Origin: Fibrobacter sp.
GTDB lineage: Bacteria; Fibrobacterota; Chitinivibrionia; Chitinivibrionales; Chitinispirillaceae
Reading direction: 5' to 3'
NCBI GenBank assembly: GCA_012519985.1
Contig: JAAYPC010000046.1
Span: 1 to 64,000, forward strand
DNA: 64,000 nucleotides
Below are positions 46,845-55,809 of this stretch, piece by piece (within the stretch, counting starts at the first letter, position 1; each line of letters opens with the position of its first letter). The position numbers and the translations under genes are program-made. The notes below the pieces were generated by a model. That model saw only the letters and a program-made list of their open reading frames with translations. It searched no databases and had not been told where the DNA came from.

Positions 46845-47228
46845 TTAGGCTCCATGCGGTTTTTTAATTTTATTTGCCGGTTTTGTTTTTTTTTGCACAG
46901 AAAGACTCGATTCATCATCAAACAGAGGCATATCTGGCCCTCCTGGAAGCGCATCTTCGTTTTTCTCGTTTATTCGCTGTATAAGTCCCCCCTCAAGCAT
47001 ACCCGTTTTTTCCACCTCTAAATCGGTTAACACACCCTTGAATATGATATCGCCCAGAATGTATCCTGTAAACCAGAATAATCCTCCACCTACCAGTGCC
47101 TTAATTATACACATAATCAGGGAGCCAAAATCAAATGGATCATCGCTTGAAGCCAGACTTATAAAAAGAACACCAAAAAAAACTGTATAACCCAGTAACA
47201 TCGCAGCTTTTTTGATCCAATAAATCAT
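46845..47228 (-). CDS. small membrane protein between flhG and fliA (127 aa)
   Basis: Two membrane helices (about 8-26 and 35-57) are followed by a cytoplasmic tail rich in Asp/Glu and then Lys (MPLFDDESSLSVQKKTKPANK). No family recognised. It is tightly embedded in the operon (17 bp after flhG, 3 bp before fliA), so a flagellum-related membrane role is plausible. Confidence 0.65.
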   Translation of the reverse strand: MIYWIKKAAMLLGYTVFFGVLFISLASSDDPFDFGSLIMCIIKALVGGGLFWFTGYILGDIIFKGVLTDLEVEKTGMLEGGLIQRINEKNEDALPGGPDMPLFDDESSLSVQKKTKPANKIKKPHGA

Positions 47229-47245
47229 CTCTGTAGCCCTTATCC

Positions 47246-48121
47246 TTACCAGAATTTCCTGAAAAATCCAGTCCTTTTCACAGACGCCATCCCATTTAGT
47301 TTTCTGGCGGCAGCAGCAATTCTCACGCAGAACCCATCGCCTGTCTTATCCAGAACCATAAGCCGCTGCCTTCTTACAGACTTTGGTATCTCCTTGTTAA
47401 ATAAAAGAATTCCCAATAATTCCAGCGGCATTTTCAGAAATTTTACCACTAAAGCATTTAACCTGTCAAATGTTTCGACCCCATCACGTTCAGATACTGC
47501 CATGTTAACCAGAGTCTGAATTCTCCTGGCCCCCTTCTCATAAAGCACTTTTACCATCGCATACGCATCTGCAAGTGAAGTGGGCTCAGGGCTCATCACC
47601 AACACCACTTGATCGGCTCTGGAAGCAAAGCGAATCACATTTGCCCCGATTCCTGCACCCGTATCTATGATCATGAAATCATACTGTTCTTCAAGGTTAT
47701 AGAAATGGTGCTGAAGTAACTCCAGATGCCCCAGATCAAGATTGGCTAACTCCTCCAGACCCGAAGCACCGGGAAGAATATCCACTCCTCCAACTCCCTT
47801 TATAATCACCTGCTCCAGAGTACAGCTTTGATCAAAAAAATGGGACAGATTGTATCTGGGTGCCAACCCCAGCAGTATATGCACATTTGCCAATCCCAGA
47901 TCTGCATCCAACAGAAGTACTTTTTTCTTCAAAGATGCCAGACTTACAGCCAATGATAAAGCGATGTTGGTCTTGCCCACACCGCCTTTACCGCTGGTAA
48001 CTGCTATACTTTTGCAACGGACCGTTGCGGGAGTGACATTACTGTTTGGAGAGTTATCTGCTGAACTAACAATTTCGCGGCTTCGCGCCAGTTCGCGCAA
48101 TCTCTGAGCCTGATCATTCAC
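47246..48121 (-). CDS. flhG: MinD-like ATPase FlhG (FleN/YlxH)
   Basis: The 291-aa ParA/MinD-type ATPase has a deviant Walker A SGKGGVGKTN (about 43-52), the DADLGLANVHILLGL switch region and DTGAGIGANV. It regulates flagellar number with FlhF. The first 20 residues include a DQAQRLR motif resembling the FlhF-activating helix of FlhG proteins. The start overlaps the flhF stop by 8 bp. Confidence 0.94.
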   Translation of the reverse strand: MNDQAQRLRELARSREIVSSADNSPNSNVTPATVRCKSIAVTSGKGGVGKTNIALSLAVSLASLKKKVLLLDADLGLANVHILLGLAPRYNLSHFFDQSCTLEQVIIKGVGGVDILPGASGLEELANLDLGHLELLQHHFYNLEEQYDFMIIDTGAGIGANVIRFASRADQVVLVMSPEPTSLADAYAMVKVLYEKGARRIQTLVNMAVSERDGVETFDRLNALVVKFLKMPLELLGILLFNKEIPKSVRRQRLMVLDKTGDGFCVRIAAAARKLNGMASVKRTGFFRKFW

Positions 48122-49364
48122 CTTTTACAACTCCCCACAACCGTTGAATGTATCTTGATGGATGAGCAAGCTCGATATCATCCGGTACACTCTGGCCAAA
48201 AGTAAAATAGGAAACAGGAATTGCCGATTCACTGACAATGTTGAATATGTTGCCCAGTTTCACAGTCTCATCCAGTTTTGTGAAGATCAGACGGTTTATG
48301 TTAAAAGAACGGTACCGGTTAACTATGTCACAGAGGTCAGAATCCTTTGTGGTTGCACTCATCACCAGATGAATCTCATCGGGAATAAAAGCACCAAGAA
48401 GATCCTTCAGGTCATCCATGTGCTCCTCATTTCGCTGGGACCTTCCGGCTGTATCAATTAATACCAGATCATCGGATGCACAACTTTTCATCGCTTCGTC
48501 AATCTCATCTGGAGAAAAAACTACATGTAAACCCACTTTTATAATATCTGCAAACATCCGAATCTGTTCTATAGCAGCTATTCTATAAGTGTCTGCGGTT
48601 ATGATGGAAACTTTCCTGTTCTTGTTAAGGCAGCAGTGGGCTGCGATTTTTGCCAGAGTGGTAGTCTTTCCTGAACCGGTAGGTCCAACAAACGCTATCA
48701 CCAATGGGCTGTCCTTTTTCAGCTTTATTGGTCCGCTGACTGGAAATATGTCGTTAATTGAAGAAAGGAACGTTTTCTCTGCCATTGCATCTGACAATAA
48801 CAGATTCGGTGAACCGATCTTTTTAAGCACACTGCCTGCTATTTCCGGTTTTACTTCTGCATCCAAAAGCTGCTTATAAATATTCATCCATGCGCCAGAG
48901 AGTGCCGGTGGAGCAGATGAGGCTGTGGAGCCGTTTCCTACGATGTTTTTCACCAGTGTAGTTAACTCCTGTATATTCTCCTTCAGCTCTTCAATCTGCT
49001 GTTTGTCTTTTTTTGATTGTGAATCAGGTCCAACCGATTGAGTTTTCTCCTGCGAAATCAGTTCCTTAAAAAAAGGCCTGATCTCAGGAGCATCGGGAGC
49101 GTTTGTATCTATAATATTTGAGCTGCGAGGGCGTTTATAAACTCCTGTCGGGTTTCCATTCATCTTCAGCGGTGCCATGCGTTCTGCCTTCACCGCATCC
49201 TCATCTATTCCTGCTGTGACCTCTATCTCATCTTTGGAACCAAGATTGAAAACACTTTTGGGAATTTTTCTGGTTTTCAGTATAACGGCATCTTCACCCA
49301 GTTCCTCTTTTATCTGCAACAAAGCTTCACGCATACTGGAAGCAGCAAATTTTTTTATTCTCAT
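48114..49364 (-). CDS. flhF: SRP-type GTPase FlhF
   Basis: The 416-aa product has an N-terminal basic B domain (KKFAASSMREALLQIKEELG, about 4-23), a linker, an N domain (about 160-205) and an SRP-type G domain with GPTGSGKTTTLAKIA (about 222-236), DTYRIAAIEQ, DTAGRS and TKLDE. FlhF places the flagellum at the pole in other bacteria. It lies 27 bp after flhA; GAGGG precedes the ATG. Confidence 0.95.
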   Translation of the reverse strand: MRIKKFAASSMREALLQIKEELGEDAVILKTRKIPKSVFNLGSKDEIEVTAGIDEDAVKAERMAPLKMNGNPTGVYKRPRSSNIIDTNAPDAPEIRPFFKELISQEKTQSVGPDSQSKKDKQQIEELKENIQELTTLVKNIVGNGSTASSAPPALSGAWMNIYKQLLDAEVKPEIAGSVLKKIGSPNLLLSDAMAEKTFLSSINDIFPVSGPIKLKKDSPLVIAFVGPTGSGKTTTLAKIAAHCCLNKNRKVSIITADTYRIAAIEQIRMFADIIKVGLHVVFSPDEIDEAMKSCASDDLVLIDTAGRSQRNEEHMDDLKDLLGAFIPDEIHLVMSATTKDSDLCDIVNRYRSFNINRLIFTKLDETVKLGNIFNIVSESAIPVSYFTFGQSVPDDIELAHPSRYIQRLWGVVKGE

Positions 49365-49391
49365 AAGCCCTCACGAACATCTTTATTTACA

Positions 49392-51479
49392 TTAAATCGA
49401 TATCATTCCCAGAGATCGGATCTCTATTCCTGGTACAATTTCATTATACGATAACACAACCAGATCCCGGTAGTTACTCTCACATAGCCGTTTGAATGCC
49501 GAACGTATGGTCGGTGAACAGATCACCAGAGGAACTTCTCCACTGCTTTTAATTTTTTCCACCATCTCCCCTACTTTGTCCAGTATTCTGCCAACTTCAC
49601 CCGGAGACAGATTGAATCGGAAACCGGACTCGGTCTCCTGTACCACTCCCTCCAGTTTCGCTTCCAGATTAGGATCCAGAGTGATAACAGGAATTATGGA
49701 ATCTTCATTTTTATACATTTCACAGATCTGTGTGCTGAGTGCGTTTCGCACATACTCTGTCAATATCTCCGTATTCTTGCTTCTTGATGCCACATTGGCC
49801 AGTGTCTCAAGAATCAAAGCAAGATCTCTGATGGAAACCCGTTCCCTGAGAAGATTCTGCAGAACTTTATGCACATCACCCACATTCAGCACACCAGGTA
49901 TGAGCTCATCAACCAGAGTCGAATTGCTCTCCTTTATATTGTCCAGAAGTGTGCGGACATCCTGACGGGATAATATCTCATGGGCATGACTCTTGACTAT
50001 TTCGGTAAGATGTGTAGCCAGTACTGCCGGTAGTTCAACAACAGTGTAACCGGACATTTCGGCATCCTCTTTCTGACTTTCGGTAATCCATAAGGCTGGA
50101 AGTCCGAATGCTGGCTCCACTGTCTGAATTCCACGGATCTTCTTTACTGCTGTTCCAGGATCCATTGCCAGATAAGCACCACTCATCAGCTCACCCTTGC
50201 CAACCGCAATGGTTCTTATTTTCATCCGGTACTCATTTGGCTTCAATTGGATATTATCCCTTATACGGATAGGAGGAATTATGATTCCCAGTTCAGTTGC
50301 CAATTGACGTCTTATCATGGTTATGCGGTCGAGAAGATCGCCGCCCTGCTTTGCATCCACCAGTGGAATCAGCCCGTAGCCTATCTCCAGTTCCATCGGA
50401 TCCACATGAAGATAATCCTCGATTCTTTCCTCTTTCTGCTCCGGTATCGCTTCCTTTATCTCTTTCTCCTGCACCTCTTTTAATTGTCTTCTGGAACCCA
50501 TATATGCTGCTACCGAGCATGATACACCCAGGATTATAAAAGGAATTTTGGGAAATCCGGGAATGAGAGCAAATAAAATCATCATGGCACCGGCTACCCC
50601 TAAAACCTTTGGCCTGGAGAAAAGCTGATCGGTTATCTCTTGTCCAAGATCGTTCTGGGATGCAGCCCTGCTGACCAAAATTCCTGATCCCACCGAAATC
50701 ATTAAAGCAGGAATCTGAGAAACTAATCCATCACCGATGGTAAGAGTGGTATAGGTGGAAAGTGCAGCGCCAAAATCCATGCCCAACTGCGCCACACCAA
50801 TAATAAATCCTCCAATAACATTTATCAGGGTGATAAGAATTCCGGCAATAGCATCACCTCTGACAAATTTTGATGCTCCATCCATGGCTCCGTAAAAGTC
50901 TGCTTCACGGGAGATCTGAACTCTTCTTGCCCTTGCCTGCTCCTCATTTATTAGTCCGGCATTGAGGTCCGCATCTATAGCCATCTGTTTACCGGGCATG
51001 GCATCCAGGGTAAATCTTGCTGCTACTTCTGCTATTCTACCAGCACCTTTTGTAATAACCACAAATTGAATGATAACTATGATAAGGAAAATTATGGCAC
51101 CAACCACCATATTTCCACTTGTCACAAATGTTCCAAAGACTCTCACCACCTCACCGGCATCTGCCTGACTGAGAATAAGTCTGGTGGTAGCCACATTCAG
51201 TGACAATCGAAAAAGAGTTACAGTCAGAAGCAGTGAAGGGAAAACCGAAAATTCCAGAGCCTCTTTGGTATACATGGAAACCAGTAGAATAACCATGGCC
51301 AGACAAAGGCTTAATGAAAGCATTATATCCATGAAAAAGGTAGGGATAGGGATAACCATTACCACCAAAATCCCTATCACTCCCAGAACTATGATCAGAT
51401 CGCGCTGATGAGTCAAGTTCTTGAAAAAAGGGGAGCTTATGATATTGCTTGCTACCTGGGGCATATTTCCTGAATTCAT
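49392..51479 (-). CDS. flhA: flagellar export protein FlhA
   Basis: A core component of the flagellar type III export gate. The 695-aa protein has about eight membrane helices (about 25-320) with the FHIPEP-family signatures: TRLSLNVATTRLIL, the ATPase-facing loop RFTLDAMPGKQMAIDADLNAG (given in part) and RRVQISREADFYGAMDGASKF. The cytoplasmic nonamer-forming domain follows. First gene of the minus-strand operon flhA-flhF-flhG-127aa-fliA-101aa-HDOD. The ribosome binding site is weak. Confidence 0.96.
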   Translation of the reverse strand: MNSGNMPQVASNIISSPFFKNLTHQRDLIIVLGVIGILVVMVIPIPTFFMDIMLSLSLCLAMVILLVSMYTKEALEFSVFPSLLLTVTLFRLSLNVATTRLILSQADAGEVVRVFGTFVTSGNMVVGAIIFLIIVIIQFVVITKGAGRIAEVAARFTLDAMPGKQMAIDADLNAGLINEEQARARRVQISREADFYGAMDGASKFVRGDAIAGILITLINVIGGFIIGVAQLGMDFGAALSTYTTLTIGDGLVSQIPALMISVGSGILVSRAASQNDLGQEITDQLFSRPKVLGVAGAMMILFALIPGFPKIPFIILGVSCSVAAYMGSRRQLKEVQEKEIKEAIPEQKEERIEDYLHVDPMELEIGYGLIPLVDAKQGGDLLDRITMIRRQLATELGIIIPPIRIRDNIQLKPNEYRMKIRTIAVGKGELMSGAYLAMDPGTAVKKIRGIQTVEPAFGLPALWITESQKEDAEMSGYTVVELPAVLATHLTEIVKSHAHEILSRQDVRTLLDNIKESNSTLVDELIPGVLNVGDVHKVLQNLLRERVSIRDLALILETLANVASRSKNTEILTEYVRNALSTQICEMYKNEDSIIPVITLDPNLEAKLEGVVQETESGFRFNLSPGEVGRILDKVGEMVEKIKSSGEVPLVICSPTIRSAFKRLCESNYRDLVVLSYNEIVPGIEIRSLGMISI

Positions 51480-51905
51480 TTAAGCCCGATTCTTAAGAGA
51501 CAATGCTTAAAAAAAGTAACAGAGGGGAATTTCCCTAACTGATTGAATCATAATCGTCTATAATAGTATAGCAATGGCAGGAAAGAGGCAAGAGGCATTT
51601 GTAGCTGGTTGGGTTCTCTAAATCTCTTTACCAGCCCCCTAAATCCCATAGCCATAAGGTTAATGCTTGTAACACATTGAATCGAAGGGAGTAACGCATT
51701 CCAGCCCCCCTAAAGTCCCCCAAAGGGGGACTTTAGGATAATGTGACCAAGCTTGATTTGTGGGTCTTAGTTCCCCCTTTGGGGGTTAGGGGGCTCCATT
51801 CTGGGGGACTTAAGAACGGAAAAGACCTCGGGATCAAGTTCACAGTTACATAATGAGATCTTAAAGTCTCCCGATGTACATCGGGAGAATTAGGGGGTTT
51901 AGGAA
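51480..51905. other. gap with three GC-rich palindromes
   Basis: About 425 bp between flhA and the end of msrB. Three perfect inverted repeats occur: CCTAAAGTCCCCC-AAA-GGGGGACTTTAGG arms at 51709-51721 and 51725-51737; CCCCCTTTGGGGG at 51773-51785; and CTCCCGATGT/ACATCGGGAG at 51868-51887. Short GGGGG and CCCCC runs recur between them. They may be copies or pieces of dispersed intergenic repeats. The flhA operon promoter should also lie in this gap. No gene is supported. Confidence 0.6.
51868..51887. terminator. perfect 10-bp palindrome after msrB
   Basis: CTCCCGATGT pairs with ACATCGGGAG, 19 bp beyond the msrB stop (minus strand). On the minus strand the stem is followed by AGACTTTAAG, so the T-run is weak; a terminator role is probable from position but not certain. 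Confidence 0.5.
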
Positions 51906-52361
51906 TTAATTGGATTCAAACAATTTCCTGTATTCCCCGTAACCTTCCTCTTCCAGTTTTTCTTTGGGGATAAAACGCAGCGCTGAAGAGTTGATGCAAT
52001 AGCGCAATCCCTCCGGCCCTGGGCCATCATTAAAAACATGGCCAAGATGAGAATCGCCGATTTTACTTTTAACCTCAGTGCGGATCATTCCATGGCTGGA
52101 ATCGATTTTCTCTGATATTCTTTGTTTGTCTATGGGTTTAGTGAAACTGGGCCATCCAGTGCCGGAGTCATATTTTTCCTTTGAGCTGAAAAGCGGCTCC
52201 CCAGTTACCACATCCACATAGATTCCCTCTTCCTTATTATCCCAGTATTCATTATCAAAAGGTGGTTCTGTGCCACACAACTGAGTCACCCTGAATTGAG
52301 TGGGATTGAGTTTTTCCTTTATCTCCTGCAGACTGGGTTTTCTGAAGTTATTACCCTTCAT
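51906..52361 (-). CDS. msrB: peptide-methionine (R)-S-oxide reductase
   Basis: Repairs oxidised methionine (R form). The 151-aa product has the MsrB core [15 protein letters not shown] and the catalytic Cys in RYCINS. The two CxxC zinc pairs found in many MsrB proteins are absent, so it is the zinc-free type. A resolving Cys may be the one in QLCGTE (about residue 29). A strong GGGGAGG site precedes the ATG. It is a single-gene unit. Confidence 0.95.
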   Translation of the reverse strand: MKGNNFRKPSLQEIKEKLNPTQFRVTQLCGTEPPFDNEYWDNKEEGIYVDVVTGEPLFSSKEKYDSGTGWPSFTKPIDKQRISEKIDSSHGMIRTEVKSKIGDSHLGHVFNDGPGPEGLRYCINSSALRFIPKEKLEEEGYGEYRKLFESN

Positions 52362-52445
52362 AGTGCCTCCCCTCTTTTTTTTATGTTGGTCTTATAATAT
52401 TACGGTTCAGATGAGCGGTTTAAATTGGTAAAAGGGGAAAATAAA

Positions 52446-52484
52446 GAATATCGAATATCGAATAACGAATTTCGAATATCGAAG
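52446..52484. repeat. 7-bp tandem repeat GAATATC (5-6 copies)
   Basis: Units GAATATC, GAATATC, GAATAAC, GAATTTC, GAATATC start at 52446, 52453, 52460, 52467 and 52474, followed by a partial unit GAAG. The 7-bp period is one third of the 21-bp period of the three longer arrays in the window. It lies between the divergent msrB and YihY genes. Confidence 0.85.
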
Positions 52485-52688
52485 TGAATGGAACAGTCAG
52501 GACATTTTTTTCCTGACCAGTCTGTAGAGACCATATTGTTGGTTTGTAATACTTTTACCAGGGAAGGATTAAGTAAGACTCAAACAATAACGCCAATGAT
52601 TTTCACGTCTGGATTAGTCTTTGCGTTTTCAATATCTCAGCGGGTTTTATCAATTACTGAGCTTTATTCATTGGACAAGGAAATTTTG

Positions 52689-53657
52689 ATGGCAAAGAAT
52701 CCACACTCCAATAATGATACCCATGGACGACTGGCTAAGACCCCTGAAGAAATACCTAAACGAGGGTGGTTCGATATCATCAAACGGGTTTTCAGGGAGA
52801 TCTCTGATGACAATGTCAGCATAATTTCTGCAGGAATGGCTTTTTATGCTTTTTTAGCCATTTTTCCGGCCATTGCTGCCATTATTTCCATTTATGGTTT
52901 GATTGCAGATCCTCAGACCGTCCAACAACATCTCTCTTCAGTTGCTGAAGTACTCCCCAGTCAGGCATCTGAACTGATGCGTTCTCAATTGGGGCAGATT
53001 GCCAAAGGATCATCCACGGCACTGAGTTGGGGACTGTTATTGAGTGTATTCCTGAGCCTCTGGAGCGCCAACCGGGGAACCAGTGCGCTTTTTGAAGGTC
53101 TCAATGTTGTCTACGATGAAAAAAACACGAGGGGTTTTGTTAAGAGCACCGCTCTCACACTGTTATTTACGTTGCTGGGGGTGATAGTAGCTATCATAAG
53201 TATTGCGCTGGTGATTGCTTTGCCTGCACTTGCAGAGGGCATAGGAATCTCCGGTGTTTTTATGACAACCCTCATGTGGTTAAGGTGGATTCTTCTGGCA
53301 GGATTAATCATGCTGAGTCTTGCCGCCCTTTACCGTTTCGCTCCGGACCGTAAAAACCCCAAATGGCAATGGGTGAGCTGGGGTTCGGTTCTATCAACGA
53401 TTCTCTGGATCGGCGGCTCCATAGGTTTTTCTTATTATGTGGATAATTTTGGCAATTACAACGCAACTTATGGCTCATTGGCAGCAGTTGTAATACTGCT
53501 TTTCTGGCTCTATCTTTCCAGTTTTGTCATTCTTTTCGGCGCGGAATTTAATTCCGAAATTGAGCATCAGACCAGTGTAGATACCACCACCGGAAAACAG
53601 ATGCCTATGGGTAAGCGTGGTGCACATCAGGCAGATGATCTGGGCGAGGCGGCATGA
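52689..53657 (+). CDS. YihY/BrkB family inner membrane protein
   Basis: The 322-aa product has about six membrane helices between residues 45 and 290. Family signatures include SAGMAFYAFLAIFPA near the first helix, SLWSANRGTSALFEGLN and the late FGAEFNSEIEHQT. The tail DTTTGKQMPMGKRGAH is the type common in proteobacterial and cyanobacterial YihY proteins, which suggests horizontal acquisition. Function in the family is unsettled; it is not RNase BN. ATG 52689 follows AAGGAAA; the longer frame from 52488 adds a non-homologous leader. Confidence 0.88.
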   Translation: MAKNPHSNNDTHGRLAKTPEEIPKRGWFDIIKRVFREISDDNVSIISAGMAFYAFLAIFPAIAAIISIYGLIADPQTVQQHLSSVAEVLPSQASELMRSQLGQIAKGSSTALSWGLLLSVFLSLWSANRGTSALFEGLNVVYDEKNTRGFVKSTALTLLFTLLGVIVAIISIALVIALPALAEGIGISGVFMTTLMWLRWILLAGLIMLSLAALYRFAPDRKNPKWQWVSWGSVLSTILWIGGSIGFSYYVDNFGNYNATYGSLAAVVILLFWLYLSSFVILFGAEFNSEIEHQTSVDTTTGKQMPMGKRGAHQADDLGEAA

Positions 53658-53770
53658 ACGTAGTAAGCTTATTTGCGAGATTAAGCAGTTTCAATCACAA
53701 TTGAATATTGATCCAAGATTAAACCCTAAAGCTATTCCTGTTCGCTCACTAAGTTTTTAAATTCAAAATT

Positions 53771-54080
53771 AAAGGTCTGTAAAGTAACCTGAAAGGTTTA
53801 GGGTTTAATTTGAAAGGTTTAGGGTTTAATTTGAAAGGTTTAGGGTTTAATTTGAAAGGTTTAGAGTTTAATTTGAAAGGTTTAGGGTTAACCCCCAAAG
53901 GTTTTAGGGCTTGTCCCCCAAAAGGTTTCCACTTTACCCCCTAAGGTTTTGCGTTAAAGTGGAAAGGTTTAGGGATTACCCCCTAAGGTTTTTGCGCCAG
54001 AATCTTTAAGGTCTGTAAAGTAATCTTAAAGGTCTGTAAAGAAAATTAAAAGGTCTGTAAACTAACCCCAAAGCTTTTAA
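53771..54080. repeat. 21-bp tandem repeat array 3 (about 14 copies)
   Basis: Units begin AAAGGT; five consecutive units from 53771 to 53875 are exactly 21 bp (53771, 53792, 53813, 53834, 53855), most of them AAAGGTTTAGGGTTTAATTT plus G. Units from 53876 to about 54000 vary in length (20-25 bp) and carry C-runs. The last ones (about 54008-54080) return to an AAAGGTCTGTAAAG type seen also in the first unit. So the array has two subtypes, one at both ends and one in the middle. It lies between the YihY gene and the GH5 gene. Confidence 0.9.
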
Positions 54081-54252
54081 GATACTAGTTCAAACATTTT
54101 GGATGGAGAAAACGGATTTCTTGTATCTGTGTTAGCTTCAATTCTCTTGATTGGGGAAATGAGTGATTCTCCAAATAAAGAAACACTTTACCTAAAGAGT
54201 AAAATCAATAAAACATCGGTTGGATCAAGAGAATTCAAAGTATATGCGATTA

Positions 54253-54281
54253 TTGACAATTATTTGGTGTTATTTTATTAA
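54253..54281 (+). promoter_or_regulatory. sigma-70-like promoter of the GH5 gene
   Basis: TTGACA (54253-54258), a 17-bp spacer, then TATTAA (54276-54281). Transcription would start near 54288, about 77 bp before the GH5 start codon. The boxes lie inside the 39-bp motif 54247-54285 that also occurs at 246-284. Confidence 0.45.
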
Positions 54282-54364
54282 TATGTGATGGCAAGTGAAA
54301 TAACATAAACACTGTGGCACGAATAGATGAAACACTTTACCCATTTTTCTGGAAGGGCGCGGCA

Positions 54365-55720
54365 ATGAATTCTTCTTACATTTTAAGAAATGTTTTTGTT
54401 TTAATCCTCTTTGCTCTCGCTGTTGCCTCGGCGCAGCCTGCCAACACAATCAAATACAATGGCAAAGACTACTACATTAACGGTATTAATGTCCCCTGGA
54501 ACGCATTCGGTACCGATGCCGGTACACATTATGAGTGGGGCCCTCTTTATGACCGGGATTTCTTCTCTACATTTTTTCAGGAATGCAAAGCCTACGGTGT
54601 AAACTGTGTCCGCTGGTGGGTCCATTGTGATGGAAGATCAACACCGGAATTTGACGAAAACGGTTTTGTTACCGGTCTCGATGACAATTTTCTTTCCAAT
54701 ATGGAGGATCTGCTCTCCATTGCCGCAGAGAACAATGTGATGGTTATGCCTTGCCTGTGGTCTTTTGACATGACGAAGGATTTTACAACTGATGCAGGGA
54801 AGTATGCCGGTTTGCATGCCGATCTAATTCAGGACTCGGCTAAGACAAGATCGTACATCAATAATGCCCTGATCCCCATGGTACAAAAATTTGCCAACAC
54901 CTGCAACCTTTTTGCCTGGGAGATAATAAATGAACCGGAGTGGAGCATCGATGGTCCGGGGACCACTGTGCAGAAGGTCAGCGCTACCGAGATGGCAAGG
55001 TTCTGTGCAATGATCGCCGAAGCGATTCATCTTCACTCTGACAAGATGGTGACCGTTGGGTCAGCATGTCTCAAATGGCACTCATCGAAACAGCCTCCGG
55101 CCGAAACACACTACTGGAGTGACTATTTTCTTCAGGCCGCATACAATAAACCTAAAGCGTACCTGGATTTTTATCAGATACACTATTATGACTGGATGTT
55201 TAACCCTGACTGGGGATACGATCCTTTCCAGTCCGGGAAAACGGCTGAATACTGGGAGCTTGACAAGCCAACTATCATAGGAGAATCCCCGGGAATGGAG
55301 GGGCAGTATACGGTAGAACAGATGATAAACAATGCTTACGAGAACGGATTCGCCGGTATAATGCCCTGGTCCTACTTTGCCAATGATGGACACGGAACAT
55401 GGGACAACTGCAAATCGGCTCTTAAGGCTTTCCGCGATGCACATGCATCGATTGTTGATTTTGAATGCACCGGTACCTCTACAATCAAGATCAGGAGCAA
55501 TTCTGAGGATAAATTTACCTCTGCAGACCTTTTCCGTCCAGGACGATTGAATAACGATTATACAATCAAAGTATTTGATACACAAGGAAGGCTTGTAATC
55601 AAGGGACAGGCCGGGAAGGCGCTTTCCAGATCACAAATCACTTCACATAAGACTTTAATCTACCAGGTTACAGGAAGTGGCGGGAACCTTGTCAAAGCAG
55701 GAAAGCTCATGATTGAATGA
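54365..55720 (+). CDS. GH5-type glycoside hydrolase with C-terminal sorting tail
   Basis: Signal peptide about 1-24 (ending VASA), then a (beta/alpha)8 GH5-like catalytic domain (about 30-350). The acid/base is Glu190 in WEIINEPEW and the nucleophile Glu307 in TIIGESPG; the N-terminal INGINVPWNAFG and VRWWVHCDG strands fit the mannanase/endoglucanase-type GH5 subfamilies. The C-terminal 80 residues are a small beta module (IKVFDTQGRLVIKG ... IYQVTGSGGNLVKAGKLMIE, given in parts) like T9SS-type tails. Likely substrate is beta-mannan or another beta-glycan (inference). ATG 54365 follows GGAAGGGCG; a GTG at 54314 would add 17 residues. Confidence 0.85.
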   Translation: MNSSYILRNVFVLILFALAVASAQPANTIKYNGKDYYINGINVPWNAFGTDAGTHYEWGPLYDRDFFSTFFQECKAYGVNCVRWWVHCDGRSTPEFDENGFVTGLDDNFLSNMEDLLSIAAENNVMVMPCLWSFDMTKDFTTDAGKYAGLHADLIQDSAKTRSYINNALIPMVQKFANTCNLFAWEIINEPEWSIDGPGTTVQKVSATEMARFCAMIAEAIHLHSDKMVTVGSACLKWHSSKQPPAETHYWSDYFLQAAYNKPKAYLDFYQIHYYDWMFNPDWGYDPFQSGKTAEYWELDKPTIIGESPGMEGQYTVEQMINNAYENGFAGIMPWSYFANDGHGTWDNCKSALKAFRDAHASIVDFECTGTSTIKIRSNSEDKFTSADLFRPGRLNNDYTIKVFDTQGRLVIKGQAGKALSRSQITSHKTLIYQVTGSGGNLVKAGKLMIE

Positions 55721-55809
55721 TCTTTACCTGCATGCAGCACAGACACGAAAGCACCTTCTTTCCTCTTAACAAGTCAAGGATTGCAGGTGCTTAAATAAGC
55801 AGTACTGAT

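Noticed and set aside
53792..53890. Telomere-like TTTAGGG repeats suggesting eukaryotic DNA
   Set aside because: TTTAGGG occurs once per 21-bp unit as part of a longer bacterial tandem repeat and not as a 7-bp telomere array; all surrounding genes are bacterial.
54099..54281. 60-codon frame upstream of the GH5 gene
   Set aside because: No ribosome binding site or homology; its end coincides with a promoter-like motif, and the matching stretch at 246-284 does not conserve a longer frame.
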